Below, in pieces: positions 35,093 to 46,535 of a DNA stretch of 64,000 bases. The notes under the pieces were generated by a model, which ran no database searches, had not been told where the DNA came from, and was given only the letters and a program-made list of their open reading frames with translations. Position 1 is the first letter of the stretch; each line of letters opens with the position of its first letter. Source of the DNA: Endocalyx cinctus (lineage: Eukaryota; Ascomycota; Sordariomycetes; Amphisphaeriales; Apiosporaceae); contig BCKC01000001.1 in assembly GCA_001600455.1 (NCBI GenBank), positions 186,001 to 250,000 of the forward strand, in the 5' to 3' direction. The translations under genes were made by a program, and so were the position numbers.

Positions 35093-36474
35093 GTGCATGC
35101 AGCCCTCTCGAGGACCGAGAGGTGTTCCTCCTACAATCTCCCCATTTCTACTACGTGCCGTTACAATCGGTCATTTTGCTCAATACGGCGTCTTGGACGT
35201 TTACATGCGAATAAGCCCAGCGGTGGTGGTGGCGCAGGGGCTCTCGCTCATGCGCTAAGCTGGGCTGGACTCGATAGTATATGCTTGCTTCTCGCGATAG
35301 AAGTTCGAGAGATAAAACGGTGCTCAAACAAAACGCCGGCATCAGAAAAAAAAAATCTTGTTATAATATGCGACAGGTGCATTTTTAATTTGATACATCT
35401 TTTTTTTTTTCTAATTAAGAAAATGTTGCGAAGGGAAAGGAATGGCGCCACACAACTCGGCATATGTTTGGATGTGAGCAGGGAAGTGAGGAAGAAAAGT
35501 CCTTTACCTACGTGTGCAGAGTAGACGTTGCACTTTCTGTAGGGAATACCTGGGCTGCGTGGGAGTCGGCGACGTGTCTCCCCTGTACGCCGGTCTTTCG
35601 CACGGTCATAGAAACTGCGAGGTACTTCTCTAATTTTTTATTTTATTTTTGTTATCCAGTTGCGTAAGGGGCACAGAGATCTGTGTAATTATCAATTTTC
35701 GAAATACTACATAGTATGTAGTCATGTTCCTTTACCCCTACATATATAGGGAGCGCAAATACTACATTAATAGAACCTCAGACGAAAAAGAAGAAGAAAA
35801 AGGAACTTTAGGAACGGGCTTATTCTTATTTGGGCCGTTGATGGGGTGTCTCGGCGAAAGCTGTGGATCGCGCCGGGTAACGCTGCAAATGGGGGCTGGT
35901 AAGCATGCCACTTCTAGCTTCACCGTTTTCTACGCTCCGTCTTCATACAAAGTACACGTAGGAATAATTATTAAGAATTCTTGGCTTTGGAATTTAAACA
36001 TGCCTGTCCTTCCGATGACAACCCCCATCTAGTGTCCACTGGGGTGCGTAGAGCAATAGCGGGGGGGATGGTTGGCACCCACCTCTCTCGGCTGCAACAA
36101 TTCTTTTTGAAAGCATACCATAGACGAGTCCACGGTAAGGACAAATTGATAGACTACCAGCTTGGGAAGCACTGCATTTTGGAGATGAAGTGCCTGGAAT
36201 CCGAACTGGAGGGTTATGGTGACATCCTTGCCGGTGACCGACAAACCAAAAATTTAGTGATAATGTATGGGACTCCTTCCTTTCCCCCTCGCAGGGCACC
36301 ATAGCCATATCCATAGCTACGTATGAAGTAACATTCAGAGTAACCTAAATACAGCAGGCTTTCTAAAAATTTAAAATTCTACTTTTTTACAACCTCTTGT
36401 AAGCGGACGTGAGGTGCGCTATACCCAGGAGGGGTGATTACCCGATAGCCTGGGCGGCTGACCATTACGAGACT

Positions 36475-36526
36475 TGGAATCTTGGTTACAGAGCTCATTT
36501 GCAGAGAGTGAGATACCAAGATTCCA
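36475..36526. repeat. Perfect 12-bp inverted repeat with 28-nt loop
   Basis: TGGAATCTTGGT (36475-36486) is exactly complementary to ACCAAGATTCCA (36515-36526). It lies in gene-free DNA about 300 nt downstream of the 7-TM gene's 3' end. Confidence 0.65.
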
Positions 36527-36733
36527 CATCGTAAGGATTATGCAGTCGGATTTCTTCGTTTAAGGTCTTTCCATGATACAGAGGGCGAGAAAATAACTCG
36601 ATTCTATTTGTGGGTATGTACAAAATATATAGCAAAACAGATAAATTTGTGGGTATATGTATATGTGAGTGTTTGGATTTGACAAGAAAAAAGCATTCAG
36701 GCCGTTAAAAATAGCACCATTAGATTATATACG

Positions 36734-36755
36734 TTTTTTTTTTTTTTTTTTTTTT
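36734..36755. repeat. T22 homopolymer
   Basis: 22 consecutive T about 75 nt beyond the stop codon of the minus-strand 7-TM gene. Confidence 0.85.
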
Positions 36756-36829
36756 CCAATTCGTGAATAGGTAGTCGTTACAAGGTCTTCCAAATCATCA
36801 TGAAACCTTGACCTTTGACTAACGGAAAG

Positions 36830-38179
36830 TTAATAGGAACTTCCGTTCACCCTAACATCCTGCCTGACATGTATCCTTCCCATCTCCGCCACGCTCTCGG
36901 GCGTGTAGCGCTCGTAAGGCTCGTAAGCGCACTCGGTGGACACGGGGTCGTTACCGATCTTGGCGGTAGCGTCGTTAGTGAGGCCGTCGAGGCTCTCGTG
37001 ACGGTCGTTCATGGGCATGTACTTCTGCGTGTCCGGCTTGAGGTAGTAGTTGCTGTTCCGGGTGGTCTTCATCCGCACGTCGGCGCTGCCGCCGGAATTC
37101 GTGCCGCTCGCCAGGTTCATCCGGATCAGCCACGGCTTCACGTACGACTGGAATATCGGCGCCAGCGTCGGCAGGCACGTCACGATGATGCCGAGCCACA
37201 GCTCGAGCGCGCTGACGAGGCCGATGTCGGGTAAGTTTAGGTAGAAGTCCGACGTCCTGGTTGAGGCGGCCGTGATCTCTAATCGCCAGGCCATGACACC
37301 GATTGTACTGTGAGATTATGTTAGCAGACTGCGTCTCTTTTTTTCCCAAAAGAAAAAGGTATCTTACATCAAACCAATGCTGAACATGACGGTAACACCA
37401 ACTTTATTACGAGTCGGCATCTGGAGCCTCCATAGAGTCGGCATAGGCAGTATGATGATGGCGAGATCGATGACCAAGTTAAAGGCGATAGAGGTGAACT
37501 GCTCGATGGTGGGATCGTGGCAGAAGCCGCCTTCCACGGGCGCCCACAGCTGGGAGATAGGCTGGCAGTTGGTAAGAAAGACGATGATGAACGAGATGCC
37601 GTAGGCTACGGTGATGAACATGAAGATGTAGATCAACATCTTGTAAGTGGCGCGGGAAAAGACGCGCAGATAAAGCGTGAGCATCGACAATTTCAGGAAA
37701 ACCGATCCTACCAACCATGTGATGGCAGCAGGAACCGCGAATACCTTTTTTGTTAATCTTCTAGTTAGTGTCGTGCGGGACAATCGGATGGGTCAGAAAG
37801 GCTGGTCAACATACCTTAGCTTGTATCGCGAGCTCTTCCGGTGGCGTTGTAGCCGATGGCTTTCCCAGTGAGTTATATATGGCCCATATGAGACTTCCTT
37901 CAAACGCGAGTGTGCTTGCCTACATATCCGGAGGTTGAGGTTAGTTAGGTAATGAGCATAGCAGTTGCACCTCGCTTAAGAGTTTACGGTGTGAAAGAAG
38001 TTACTCACAAATGCGAGGGCGACGAGGTAGTCGTCCACAAATAGTTGTCGTTTCGTTATTCTCGCGGCCCATATTCGCAATCCAAGAAAGATCATACAGA
38101 TGATAGTGAAGGCGATGATTAATCGGAAGATGGTCCATCCCACGGCGCCCGGCTCAGACATTTTTACTAAGTTTTCCAA
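36830..38179 (-). CDS. Fungal rhodopsin/PTH11-like integral membrane protein (seven-TM type)
   Basis: Exons 38009-38179, 37815-37919, 37368-37744 and 36830-37307 join in frame to 376 residues (370 if the second Met, MSEPGAVGW, at 38161 is used). Features of the family are an N-terminal helix TIFRLIIAFTIICMIFLGLR, the RQLFVDDYLVALAF motif (helix 2, DDY), VFLKLSMLTLYLRVFS (helix 4), FITVAYGISFIIVFLTNCQP with the conserved Cys-Gln-Pro, the WAPVEGGFCHD loop, VIDLAIIILPMPTLWRLQMP (helix 6) and GLVSALELWLGIIVTCLPTL (helix 7). The C-terminal tail is cytoplasmic and polar. PTH11-related proteins are candidate surface sensors; no ligand can be inferred. The CFEM domain found in some members is absent. 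Branch-like GCTAAC sites support the introns. Confidence 0.88.
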
Positions 38180-41100
38180 CGACGATATATCCTTTATTGA
38201 ACCCTTTTTTTTTCAGCCCAGTCTCAGATTTGTGAGTTTTTGTGCTGCCAGGAAGAAGTTAAGAGTTCTTCTGAAAAGAAGGTGACGAGGTTAAGATGTG
38301 ATATAATAAGCCTCCCCGTTTACCTGACAGTACGAATAGATCCCTGGTTCCGAGGACTTTGTTAATTAACTAAGACAATAGCGGGTCGGGGCAGAGCCTT
38401 TATTTAAAGAAAATGGATATGCAGATCTAATGGGTCGGTGTCAGCTTACCAGTGGGGAGCAGAATATCCGATTACGTTCTGTAGCAACTTCACCCAATAA
38501 TAACTACCCTACGTCGCATCACGTTGCAACGCCTGAAATACGCTACTATACGGGCAGGGATACATGGGTACTGTGAATCATCCTATTTTTTTCATTTTCT
38601 CATTTTCTCCTTCTCTTCGGAGAGAAGCTTCACCCGTTCACCCCTCTTACACTAATGCACTTTACATCACATCATGCTAGGATAGCCAAGTTTTTTCTTT
38701 TTTTTTCTGGTGCTTAGCGCAGGACATCCTCTTCAATATAATTGAGACTGAAGAGAGTAAGGATGATAAGTGAGCCGTGTTGGAGAGCATACAAATGCAA
38801 TATAGAAAGGTTGCACACAGAATGTTTCGGACAGCGAGTGGCTAACCGACCCTATCGCATCTTCGCGGTATGACGCCCGAAAAAATCGAGAACTATACTG
38901 TGGTTATATCATGCGTGTCATGTAGGGCGTAGGCTGTCGGCAGTATGAGTGCCTTCTTAATTTTATACCGAAATCTAGATTTTCGTAAGGTAATTACCAT
39001 GTTTTCTCTCCCCCACCTACTGGATTGAGGGGGACGCCAGTCTTTTCTTTCTTTCTTTTTTTTTTTTCTCTTCTTTCTTTTCGGGAATTAAAAAGAGGGG
39101 AGTTCGAGATTAAACTCACTATACTATTACTGTTCAAGATTGAACTCTCCTGTGGAGGTATAGATGTTTTCCCCCTTCCGTTACCGCCCAACGATTTACT
39201 CCTCACACCTATATGTAACCAGTCGTACGGGGTATAGCGCTTGGGTGAAGATATTTGCTCTATGCGTAGTAGTGGTGTTCCAACATGAGCAGTGCTGTAA
39301 GATTTGTGGCTACTTTATCTCGGAGTAAACCGACTTTTGTGTAAAAGCACCTATCACCGTGATTCTGGCGATAAGTGAATACCGGTAGGGGAGGTTCAGC
39401 TGTCCATTTGTTTTCACATTAATCATAAATAAAACAAATATATTCCAATTATATCCCGGCCTTTCCGTTAGCATGTTAGTGTAAGTACTAGACTCATGTG
39501 TGGTCCTTCCTACCCATGCATCGGTAGATAATACGTACACTACTTATTACCTCTGCTATTGTCGGTTATTATACGTGATGTAGTATGGCATATCTGACCG
39601 CCTGGTTATTAAATCACGACAAACGATAAGTCATCGAATACACGGCAAGTAGTATATATGAAATGATTACACAGTACGCCGTGAATTACATGTGTGTCTT
39701 TGATTAAGAGGCTCGATTGGAATCTGGTAATACTTGCCACTTGTACCTGGCCCAGCTTCTGCGGTGCAACGGCACAGTACGGTGCAAAGTAACCGGAACC
39801 TGGTTTGATGAATTCGTACCACTGCGCACCTGTCTTTTATTCCGGAAGAGTGATACATGCAACCTATTTTTGCAAGGTATAGATTATCGATATATTACAT
39901 AGTACGCTATTATATTACATATAGATGGCAAATTATGATAAAACGCTGTAGTGTCGCATTTTCGAGGTCAAAATGTATCCGTCTAATGTCTTTTCTCCGT
40001 TTTTAGGAATCTCGAAAATAGTATACTATAATATTGGGTGGACGGTATAGTATAGATGACGTTAAGAACGAAACCGAGGTTTGAACGACGTATATCCCCG
40101 TAAACTGGATCCCCAAGCTTTTATTAGAAATTCATATGAAAGATCGGATGATGAGAAAGACCTCAGCCTTAAAGAAAAAAATTTGTTATCGGCCTTAGTG
40201 TGCCTAGTATAGGTATTGTGTCAGTTAAATAGAAACATGGTCGCCGATCCGGTCATAGCAGATACGGTAAATTTGCTATTAATTATTACACTGAACTGAA
40301 TGATCTCTAGGATACAAGGTTCTCGGCATAAATATTCTGAATAGTGGCGGTATTTACACTGAACTACTTTAATTGAGTGCTCTAGTAAGTCCTATACTAT
40401 ACGCTTAAGTATGTATTTACACGTATGCTACCTATATGTAATCTAATATGTAGACCGCCTATCCATTACTAAGTCCTCAATTTGTTAAAAATAGATACCA
40501 TGCGCTAAATAGACTAGCGGAGAAGCAGATAATCCCTCTTTTATGCCCATTGTAGCCTTAGTACAGTGGGTTCTTACACCAGAACTCGGCAGGGTACAAG
40601 GGATGATCTCCAATAGTTTAGTATAGTGGACTATACTGTACGGAGTGGTGCTAACTAGTATTCAATAGACCAATATACAGTATAATATAGACTATGTCTG
40701 CCTATGTATTTTCTATACAGTACCGTGTATACTCCGAACTTACGTACTATGTAGTTTCAACTGAATTAGTAGACTAAAGTTTAGTGTATTTGTAGAATAA
40801 AGTTATCAAACCCCTCAGAGACTCGACTTGACGTCAGTTTCTATTGTACTCCGTAATCGTGATTGTGATCATCGCACGATCTTTGTACGCATTGATTCCG
40901 TACCAGTGTACATCACGTGTGGCTGTCGTTACATAGCAGGAGATGGATCGATTACTATACCACAAAGCACCCGAATTTCCGGAATCATATTCGAAGTTTT
41001 GATACGAATTTCTGTAACGCAGTGGCGTAACGTGAGACCCTGAGGGAGAGAAAAAAAAAAAAANAAAGGAAAGAAAAAAAAAGCAAAGCAAAACAAAAAA

Positions 41101-41859
41101 GCACTTAAAAAATAAGCTTACCGGAATATTCAAAGGCTACCTACAGTACCTAAGGATCGCCGTTTTCCTTCACTCCCAGCGCCAAGTATAGTGCTCACGC
41201 CGTTTTCTCTTAGTTTCGCATTATGAAAGGGGATTTTTACCGTCTATTTCTACGCTAGTATTGGCGCGTATCTAATTTTGACGTTGCAAGTCATACCCGT
41301 AGACCTGTGGGCATAACGTTGTAGATGGATCCAATGATTACATGACTACACCACGAATAAATCTTAAATCTGACATTCGACTCTCTTGTCCAACATATTC
41401 TCCGATGCTATCCAGTCAGTCGGTACCGCACAAGGGTATACATATTAAAGAAAGACGACTGAAATAAGATCTTGATTCCAGATTCCAGCAGCACTATAAG
41501 AAAATACTTGGAGGCCAATACCAAGATGCTAACTGGCAATTCTACAGTGTCGCAACACTCGATATATCTTTCACCGACACTGGTAAGGAATTCGGGATCC
41601 AAAGGATTCAAGATGATTTAATTTTAACTTCAATCTAAACTAAGAAGCCAACGTTACCTCCCATCAACGTCCCCTCGAGAACAGCCATCGAAACACAAAC
41701 TTGAGGACCGGGACCACCTGGTTGAATTTGAAACACAGATATTTTTACCCAGTCTAGATCAAATATTGCCTTTCGAAATCAGCCCCCATCTCACCTGCAT
41801 CACCCACGTCTCGTAGATGCAGGTGAAATCCTAACCTGTAAATGTCCCCTTTAATTTAA
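38180..41859. other. Large AT-rich, gene-free tract
   Basis: No gene is recognised in 3.7 kb. Roughly 39300-40860 is very rich in TA dinucleotides with many near-repeats of TATAGTATA type, plus TACGGAGT (40639-40646) and TACTCCGTA (40847-40855). An ambiguous base N sits in an A-run at 41064. The pattern suggests mutated repeat remnants; no intact transposase or reverse transcriptase frame is visible. Confidence 0.55.
41064..41064. other. Undetermined base (N) in a homopolymer
   Basis: A single N within a long A-rich tract in gene-free DNA, same situation as at 49606. Confidence 0.9.
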
Positions 41860-42408
41860 TTACTGACCGGCGCCGCCGTGCGCAGCCACGAGCTTCTCCG
41901 CGACGTCGGCGTACTCGTCGTCGACCTGAATGAGCGCCGCCGCGCCCTTGGCCTCGAGCTCGGCCGTGTCGAGGACGAAGGTCGCGAGCAGCGTCGCCGG
42001 CTCCGTCGCGCTGCGGTTCGAGCTCACCCGGTGGTGGCATCCCGGCGCCTCGTACCAGTGCCCGCCCCGGCCGATCACGTACGTCGGCTCCGCGTTCATC
42101 TTGTTCTCCACCGTCCCCTCCGTCACGTACACCGTGACCGACGCGCCGCCGTGTCGGTGAGGGGGCGTCGCCGCGTTGGGCGGCATCGACACGAGGAGCC
42201 CGACCGTCGTCTTGCCGGGGCAGTTGACTAGCTTGTAGCGGTAGACTTCCTGGAGAGTTGGGACGGGGCGGCTGATGTTGTGTGAACTGTTAGTGCGGGG
42301 ACCTTAGGTGGAATGGCGAACGTAAACGACGACTGGGTTAGATATTCGTGATCTATGGGGAAATACTAACCTTCGGTCATACGTAGGATCGGGAATAATT
42401 GTCGCCAT
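41860..42408 (-). CDS. Small single-domain cupin protein
   Basis: Exons 42371-42408 and 41860-42271 join in frame to 149 residues (MATIIPDPTYDRSRPV...). The first cupin motif is HRHGGASVTVYVTEG, which has two histidines and spacing close to the classic G(X)5HXH. The second is GHWYEAPGCHHRVS, with histidines in the expected loop. The short size, the TPPHRHGG start and the lack of a signal peptide resemble cytosolic cupin-2 proteins of unknown substrate. It probably binds a divalent metal. The coding sequence is very GC-rich within AT-rich surroundings. The intron has a CACTAAC branch-like site and an ACATCAG acceptor, so the short first exon is well supported. Confidence 0.85.
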
Positions 42409-44780
42409 GATGAATTATGATCTGATCTGGCTCCCTGATGTAAGTTCACGATAGAGATAACTAGCGTAGTTGAATAGTATATATATCAAGAAAATAAAAT
42501 AATTTTGATGCTGTGCCCTTTTCGAATCATATATTTGACTTGCTGAGAAACTCTCCAATATTTATACTATTTTCTTTACCTAGTGTTTATATCATTGCTT
42601 CTTTACCTCCTATCTACTTCCTATCATCGCCGAGCTTGAGTCGAGCGAATGGAGATGTTGTCAAGATCACCGCTCCGAATATCTATTTTCACCAGCGCAA
42701 AGACCTAAAGCAAGCCGTCTCATTGTCCTCGTCTATCTCCTTTCGGTTAACGATGACGAGATGACGGCTTCAGTACTGCATCCAGTCCCAACCTATCTTT
42801 CTCGTATAAGTAAGCCGGTATGAAGTTTCCTCGTCTTGGCTCGGAATTCTATCAATCTTTTAACGTAAAAGAAATTTCACTACCATGGAGTTCTCTTAAT
42901 AAATCGGGACGAGAATTACCCGGCGGCCTTGCAATCTTACCAAAACTGCCGTGAGAGAATGACTGTATAGACCTTTCCGTACATATACATAAGCTGACCG
43001 GTTTCTCCGCGGAGAAGACGTTTCAATGACCGCTTCGTATATTGCGAGGAGATATCGGATATGGACACGACCGACATTTGCTGTTATCCGAGCTTTGTTC
43101 TCATCTGTTCGAGTGTGAAGAAGATTGATCAAGGGATCCGCTAATGTACAGAACTTGAACGCGAGAAAGCTGAATTCAAGATAGTTGGCGAGTTCCACCA
43201 CATATCACGTCTTTTCATCATCCTGTGATACTTGACCAGTGATAATAACACGTGAACAAGAGGCACATTATCTGCGAGGAGTCATCTATTCCGCGTGTGG
43301 ACCTTATACCGAGATCATTCAAGCTGGAGCATCGACATAAACAAACCCTTTACTTGTAGTCAGCAGTTCACCAACTTTTGGAAGTTAATACGGGATAATG
43401 AGTCACGCTAACCTAGTCACATACTACATGGTCGTAGTTGAGTTTTGGGACCTGTCCCTGTGTATGACGATATCGGATATTTTTGAAGCAAGGCGTACTA
43501 TTTCGGAGCTGATATTCTTGTATAACTTATTTCATCGGTCTCGTGAATATCTTAATTTCCGAAGCTGTTGTTTATCATGTACATCGAGACTTCTGAATAG
43601 CGTCAAAAATATGAACATGATATTTCACGGAGTTCAGTATAAAGAAATACTCCAAAGATATATGCGCCTGCTTTCCTTGACTGTATTACGTAGACTATCA
43701 ACCGCAAAACTTGACGTAACACCAAAGCACAAGATTTCACAGGCGGGGGAATAAATGTTTCACGCTCTATCCTATCTGATAATGATAAGTTTTAGTCATG
43801 ACTCTCGTAACTACATATCCGCAGTAGAAAACTCAAGTCACACCCGTTTTCTCGCCTAGGTTGGTGATAGCCACCGTACACAATACACAAGTGTATATCT
43901 CAATCCAATCCATCTCATCTCTGACGATGTAGTAATTACACTTTGTGACTGGAGCAACTATAGTGTTGAAAAAATCAGCCTTATAAAACGAATAAGTAGT
44001 CTCTTCCACTCCGTAACTCTTCGATGCTAATTCACCGTGACACCCCCAAGCTTCGGACCGGCACCCTGGATTGTCCTAGGCGAGAAAATCTAGACGAGAA
44101 ATTAAATAATGTCCCACAACATAATCGCCATGACCCAGTGCACCCGGGATTAACGGGATCGCGTCCGATGAAGTTCGCGGCTATGTCAAGTTCCTTATGT
44201 CAAGTCCCTTCTATAACTTGCCTTTTACGATTATTCCGGAAGAGGAGAAAAATAAAGCATGTCTCTTGGGAAGCGATACCAACAGTCCGAAGTGGATACG
44301 CTGTCAAGTTTAGAAAGATGTAACTCCTGGAGGCGGGGGTACGTAGTGATGGTGCTACATCAGAAACACGGTAAGGACTGTGGACGAGCCGTGATTAAAG
44401 CTGGCAGCTTAACACATATGACTGAGGGTAGTATGCTGTTTAAATATGCCGGTGATGATGGAGTAGAGTAGATAGTTTTGAGGCGACTACCATTTGGCGT
44501 AAGGTCTAGACGACGCGCGTTGGAAGTTTCTGATATATTTACGTTCCTCATCTGTTACAAGTCTCATGATGATAAGCATTACCTGGTAATATTGCGAGCT
44601 GTACGGGGTATGATACCCCAGAGATCTGGGTTGTCGTAGCTTCGATGAAGTTAACGGTAGGAAAAGGGGTACAGGGATTGTATTGAAACGTAATTTATAT
44701 ACATAGTACTCGTTGGGTTAAAATCGTAAGATTTTACTGTTCTGAAAATGAAGTTATTATATTGATTATTTATGTATGTG

Positions 44781-44865
44781 AAATAATTCTGCTAGTTAGA
44801 ATTATTTCGAGTGTAAGTGAGCTGGCGCACCGGCCACATACACCAGCCTGTGGCTGGTGATGTGG
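44781..44865. repeat. Two adjacent hairpins
   Basis: AAATAATTCT (44781-44790) pairs perfectly with AGAATTATTT (44798-44807). CCACATACACCAGCC (44834-44848) pairs with GGCTGGTGATGTGG (44852-44865) with one bulge and a 3-nt loop. GTGGCTGGTG then recurs once more. The GC-rich second stem contrasts with the flanks. Confidence 0.6.
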
Positions 44866-46239
44866 CTGGTGTGGCATATACTCCAATCAGCTACTAATAA
44901 TCAACACATAGTGTATATGTATGATTCGGATAAATTTCATCCAATGTTTTGAGACAGGACGACAATCCACTCTCGTCGTCACTTTTCATTTCGTTTACTT
45001 AGTTAGGCTCATAACCAACTCTCTAATCCTGGCGATGGCACAACTTAAGTTTCTTTAAAAAATCGGCCGCTATTTAGTGCTGCCGCCAAAAAAAACACTA
45101 GGGAGTCTGTGATGAGCTGTCTTGCAAACCTAGCAGCTATTTGTATCGGAATAGATGTCCGGCTTTAGAGTCCGTCGTGATCTGTTTTCAATATCATGAA
45201 TAGCGATAGATTCTCCATCTCGCAAATATCGTAAAGTAAGGTCGATAGAGGAGTCATTAAATTGTCAAAAATATATATTGACTTACACGGTCTGAATGTG
45301 AGTCTGGGGATGTTCACTGCGGCTGCTTTTAAGCGGGGTAGGCCTCCAAACAATTACGCCCATATGTTCTGTACCACTTAGTATGATAGGATTGATTGTT
45401 TTTAGTCAAGCCTCTTTCTCTCTTTCCCCCTCTGTCTGTCTTTGTACGCTTGTAACATTTGTCGAGCTTTTGATCGTATTCCTATTCTCATACCGAGGAT
45501 TTAGCGAATGAGAAAACTAGTACGGGGTATACCGCTAAATGTTATCCCTGAGAGTTTGTGAACCTACTGTGTATACTAAGTGTTTCTTGGCCTAAGTGGC
45601 AATGCCTCGATTTGAAATTTGGTTCGTTTAAAAAACAGTACTCCGTAGATACGTCGGTATTATGCTGTCCTTGGTGTAATTGTTCATGATTGATATTCAG
45701 TTATTCCGATCGATTCTTCTCGTTTAATTAAATATATTTGCTACAAGTATAAGTTTTTATCGTGTTGTTTATCGTCCTAAACACGCTATAGGAGAATGGG
45801 AGGATTTGCCAAGTAAAATGGCGGTTAGAGATTTATGTGATAAAACAGGTTTAGATAAAAATGATTTGGAGACGATCCATGGGTTGGCAGAATGGGTTAC
45901 CTCGCTACCTCTAAATAATCTGCATACTACGATCATATCATTCAGGCTGTCGTTATTTTTTTTTGTTGTTATTAAGATACGTAGATTTACGTACACGTAG
46001 ATGTAGCGTGTAAAAGTGTCGTATTAATATTTTAGTGGTGGAATCGATTGGGTATTAGTGCTGTATTTTGACGGTATGCCAGGTACGCTGCTACGTAATT
46101 TAGGGGCCAATTGATTGGGATAGGCCACTATTTTTAGTGGGCTGTGCCTGTTTTTGACCCATTAAAAGGGTAAGGATCTACGAACCTGATGTAACTATAC
46201 GAATTGCTTATTTAACAATCGAAATATACGCCTAACCCT

Positions 46240-46535
46240 TTTTAGTCAACCTTCTCCTTTTCCTACTCTTTTCTCAATTCATTTTCGTTCCTTTCTTTTT
46301 GTATATCCTTTTACACGAAACACAACATCATCAACTGATTGACATTTTCTTCTTGTCATTCACTTCCGCTCTTTCAGCGTCAATTACTCACATTCATTCA
46401 TTTAATTATATACACTCATTCTTTTCATATAATCTTTCGCACCCTCATTTTTCTATTACTATTTCTCTCTGATGCGATATACCCTCTCAATTTCCCTTAT
46501 ATCGACCAAGTAAAATACCCAAGAATTTCGACAAA
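46240..46535 (+). promoter_or_regulatory. Pyrimidine-rich leader/promoter of the GH17 gene
   Basis: About 300 nt dominated by C and T directly upstream of the GH17 ATG. Such CT-rich tracts mark the transcription start regions of highly expressed fungal genes. The start site itself cannot be placed. Confidence 0.5.

Larger units (their letters stand above)
34595..36829. other. Gene-poor region with T31 tract and inverted repeats
   Basis: No gene is supported. Notable content is a run of 31 T (35060-35090), a 7-bp hairpin CCTCTCG...CGAGAGG (35104-35122) just after it, a perfect 12-bp inverted repeat (36475-36526), and a run of 22 T (36734-36755). Several open frames of 60-143 codons lack motifs. 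Confidence 0.5.
42409..46535. other. Long gene-poor region with hairpins
   Basis: No gene is supported in 4.1 kb; frames at 42896-43201, 43398-43754 and 44024-44323 have no motifs or splice partners. Two strong hairpins occur at 44781-44807 and 44834-44865. A TACTCCGTA lies at 45639-45647. The last about 300 nt are pyrimidine-rich and form the GH17 leader. Confidence 0.5.

Noticed and set aside
35981..36304. 107-residue plus-strand frame with an antisense partner of similar length
   Set aside because: Overlapping frames on both strands, no motif and no intron signals; likely chance or a remnant too degraded to assign.
36400..36480. Possible 5S rRNA or tRNA fragment near the inverted repeat
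   Set aside because: The conserved internal promoter boxes and stems of 5S rRNA or tRNA are not present.
43398..43754. 118-residue plus-strand frame
   Set aside because: No motif; Leu/Ser/Arg-rich composition as expected from AT-rich noncoding DNA.
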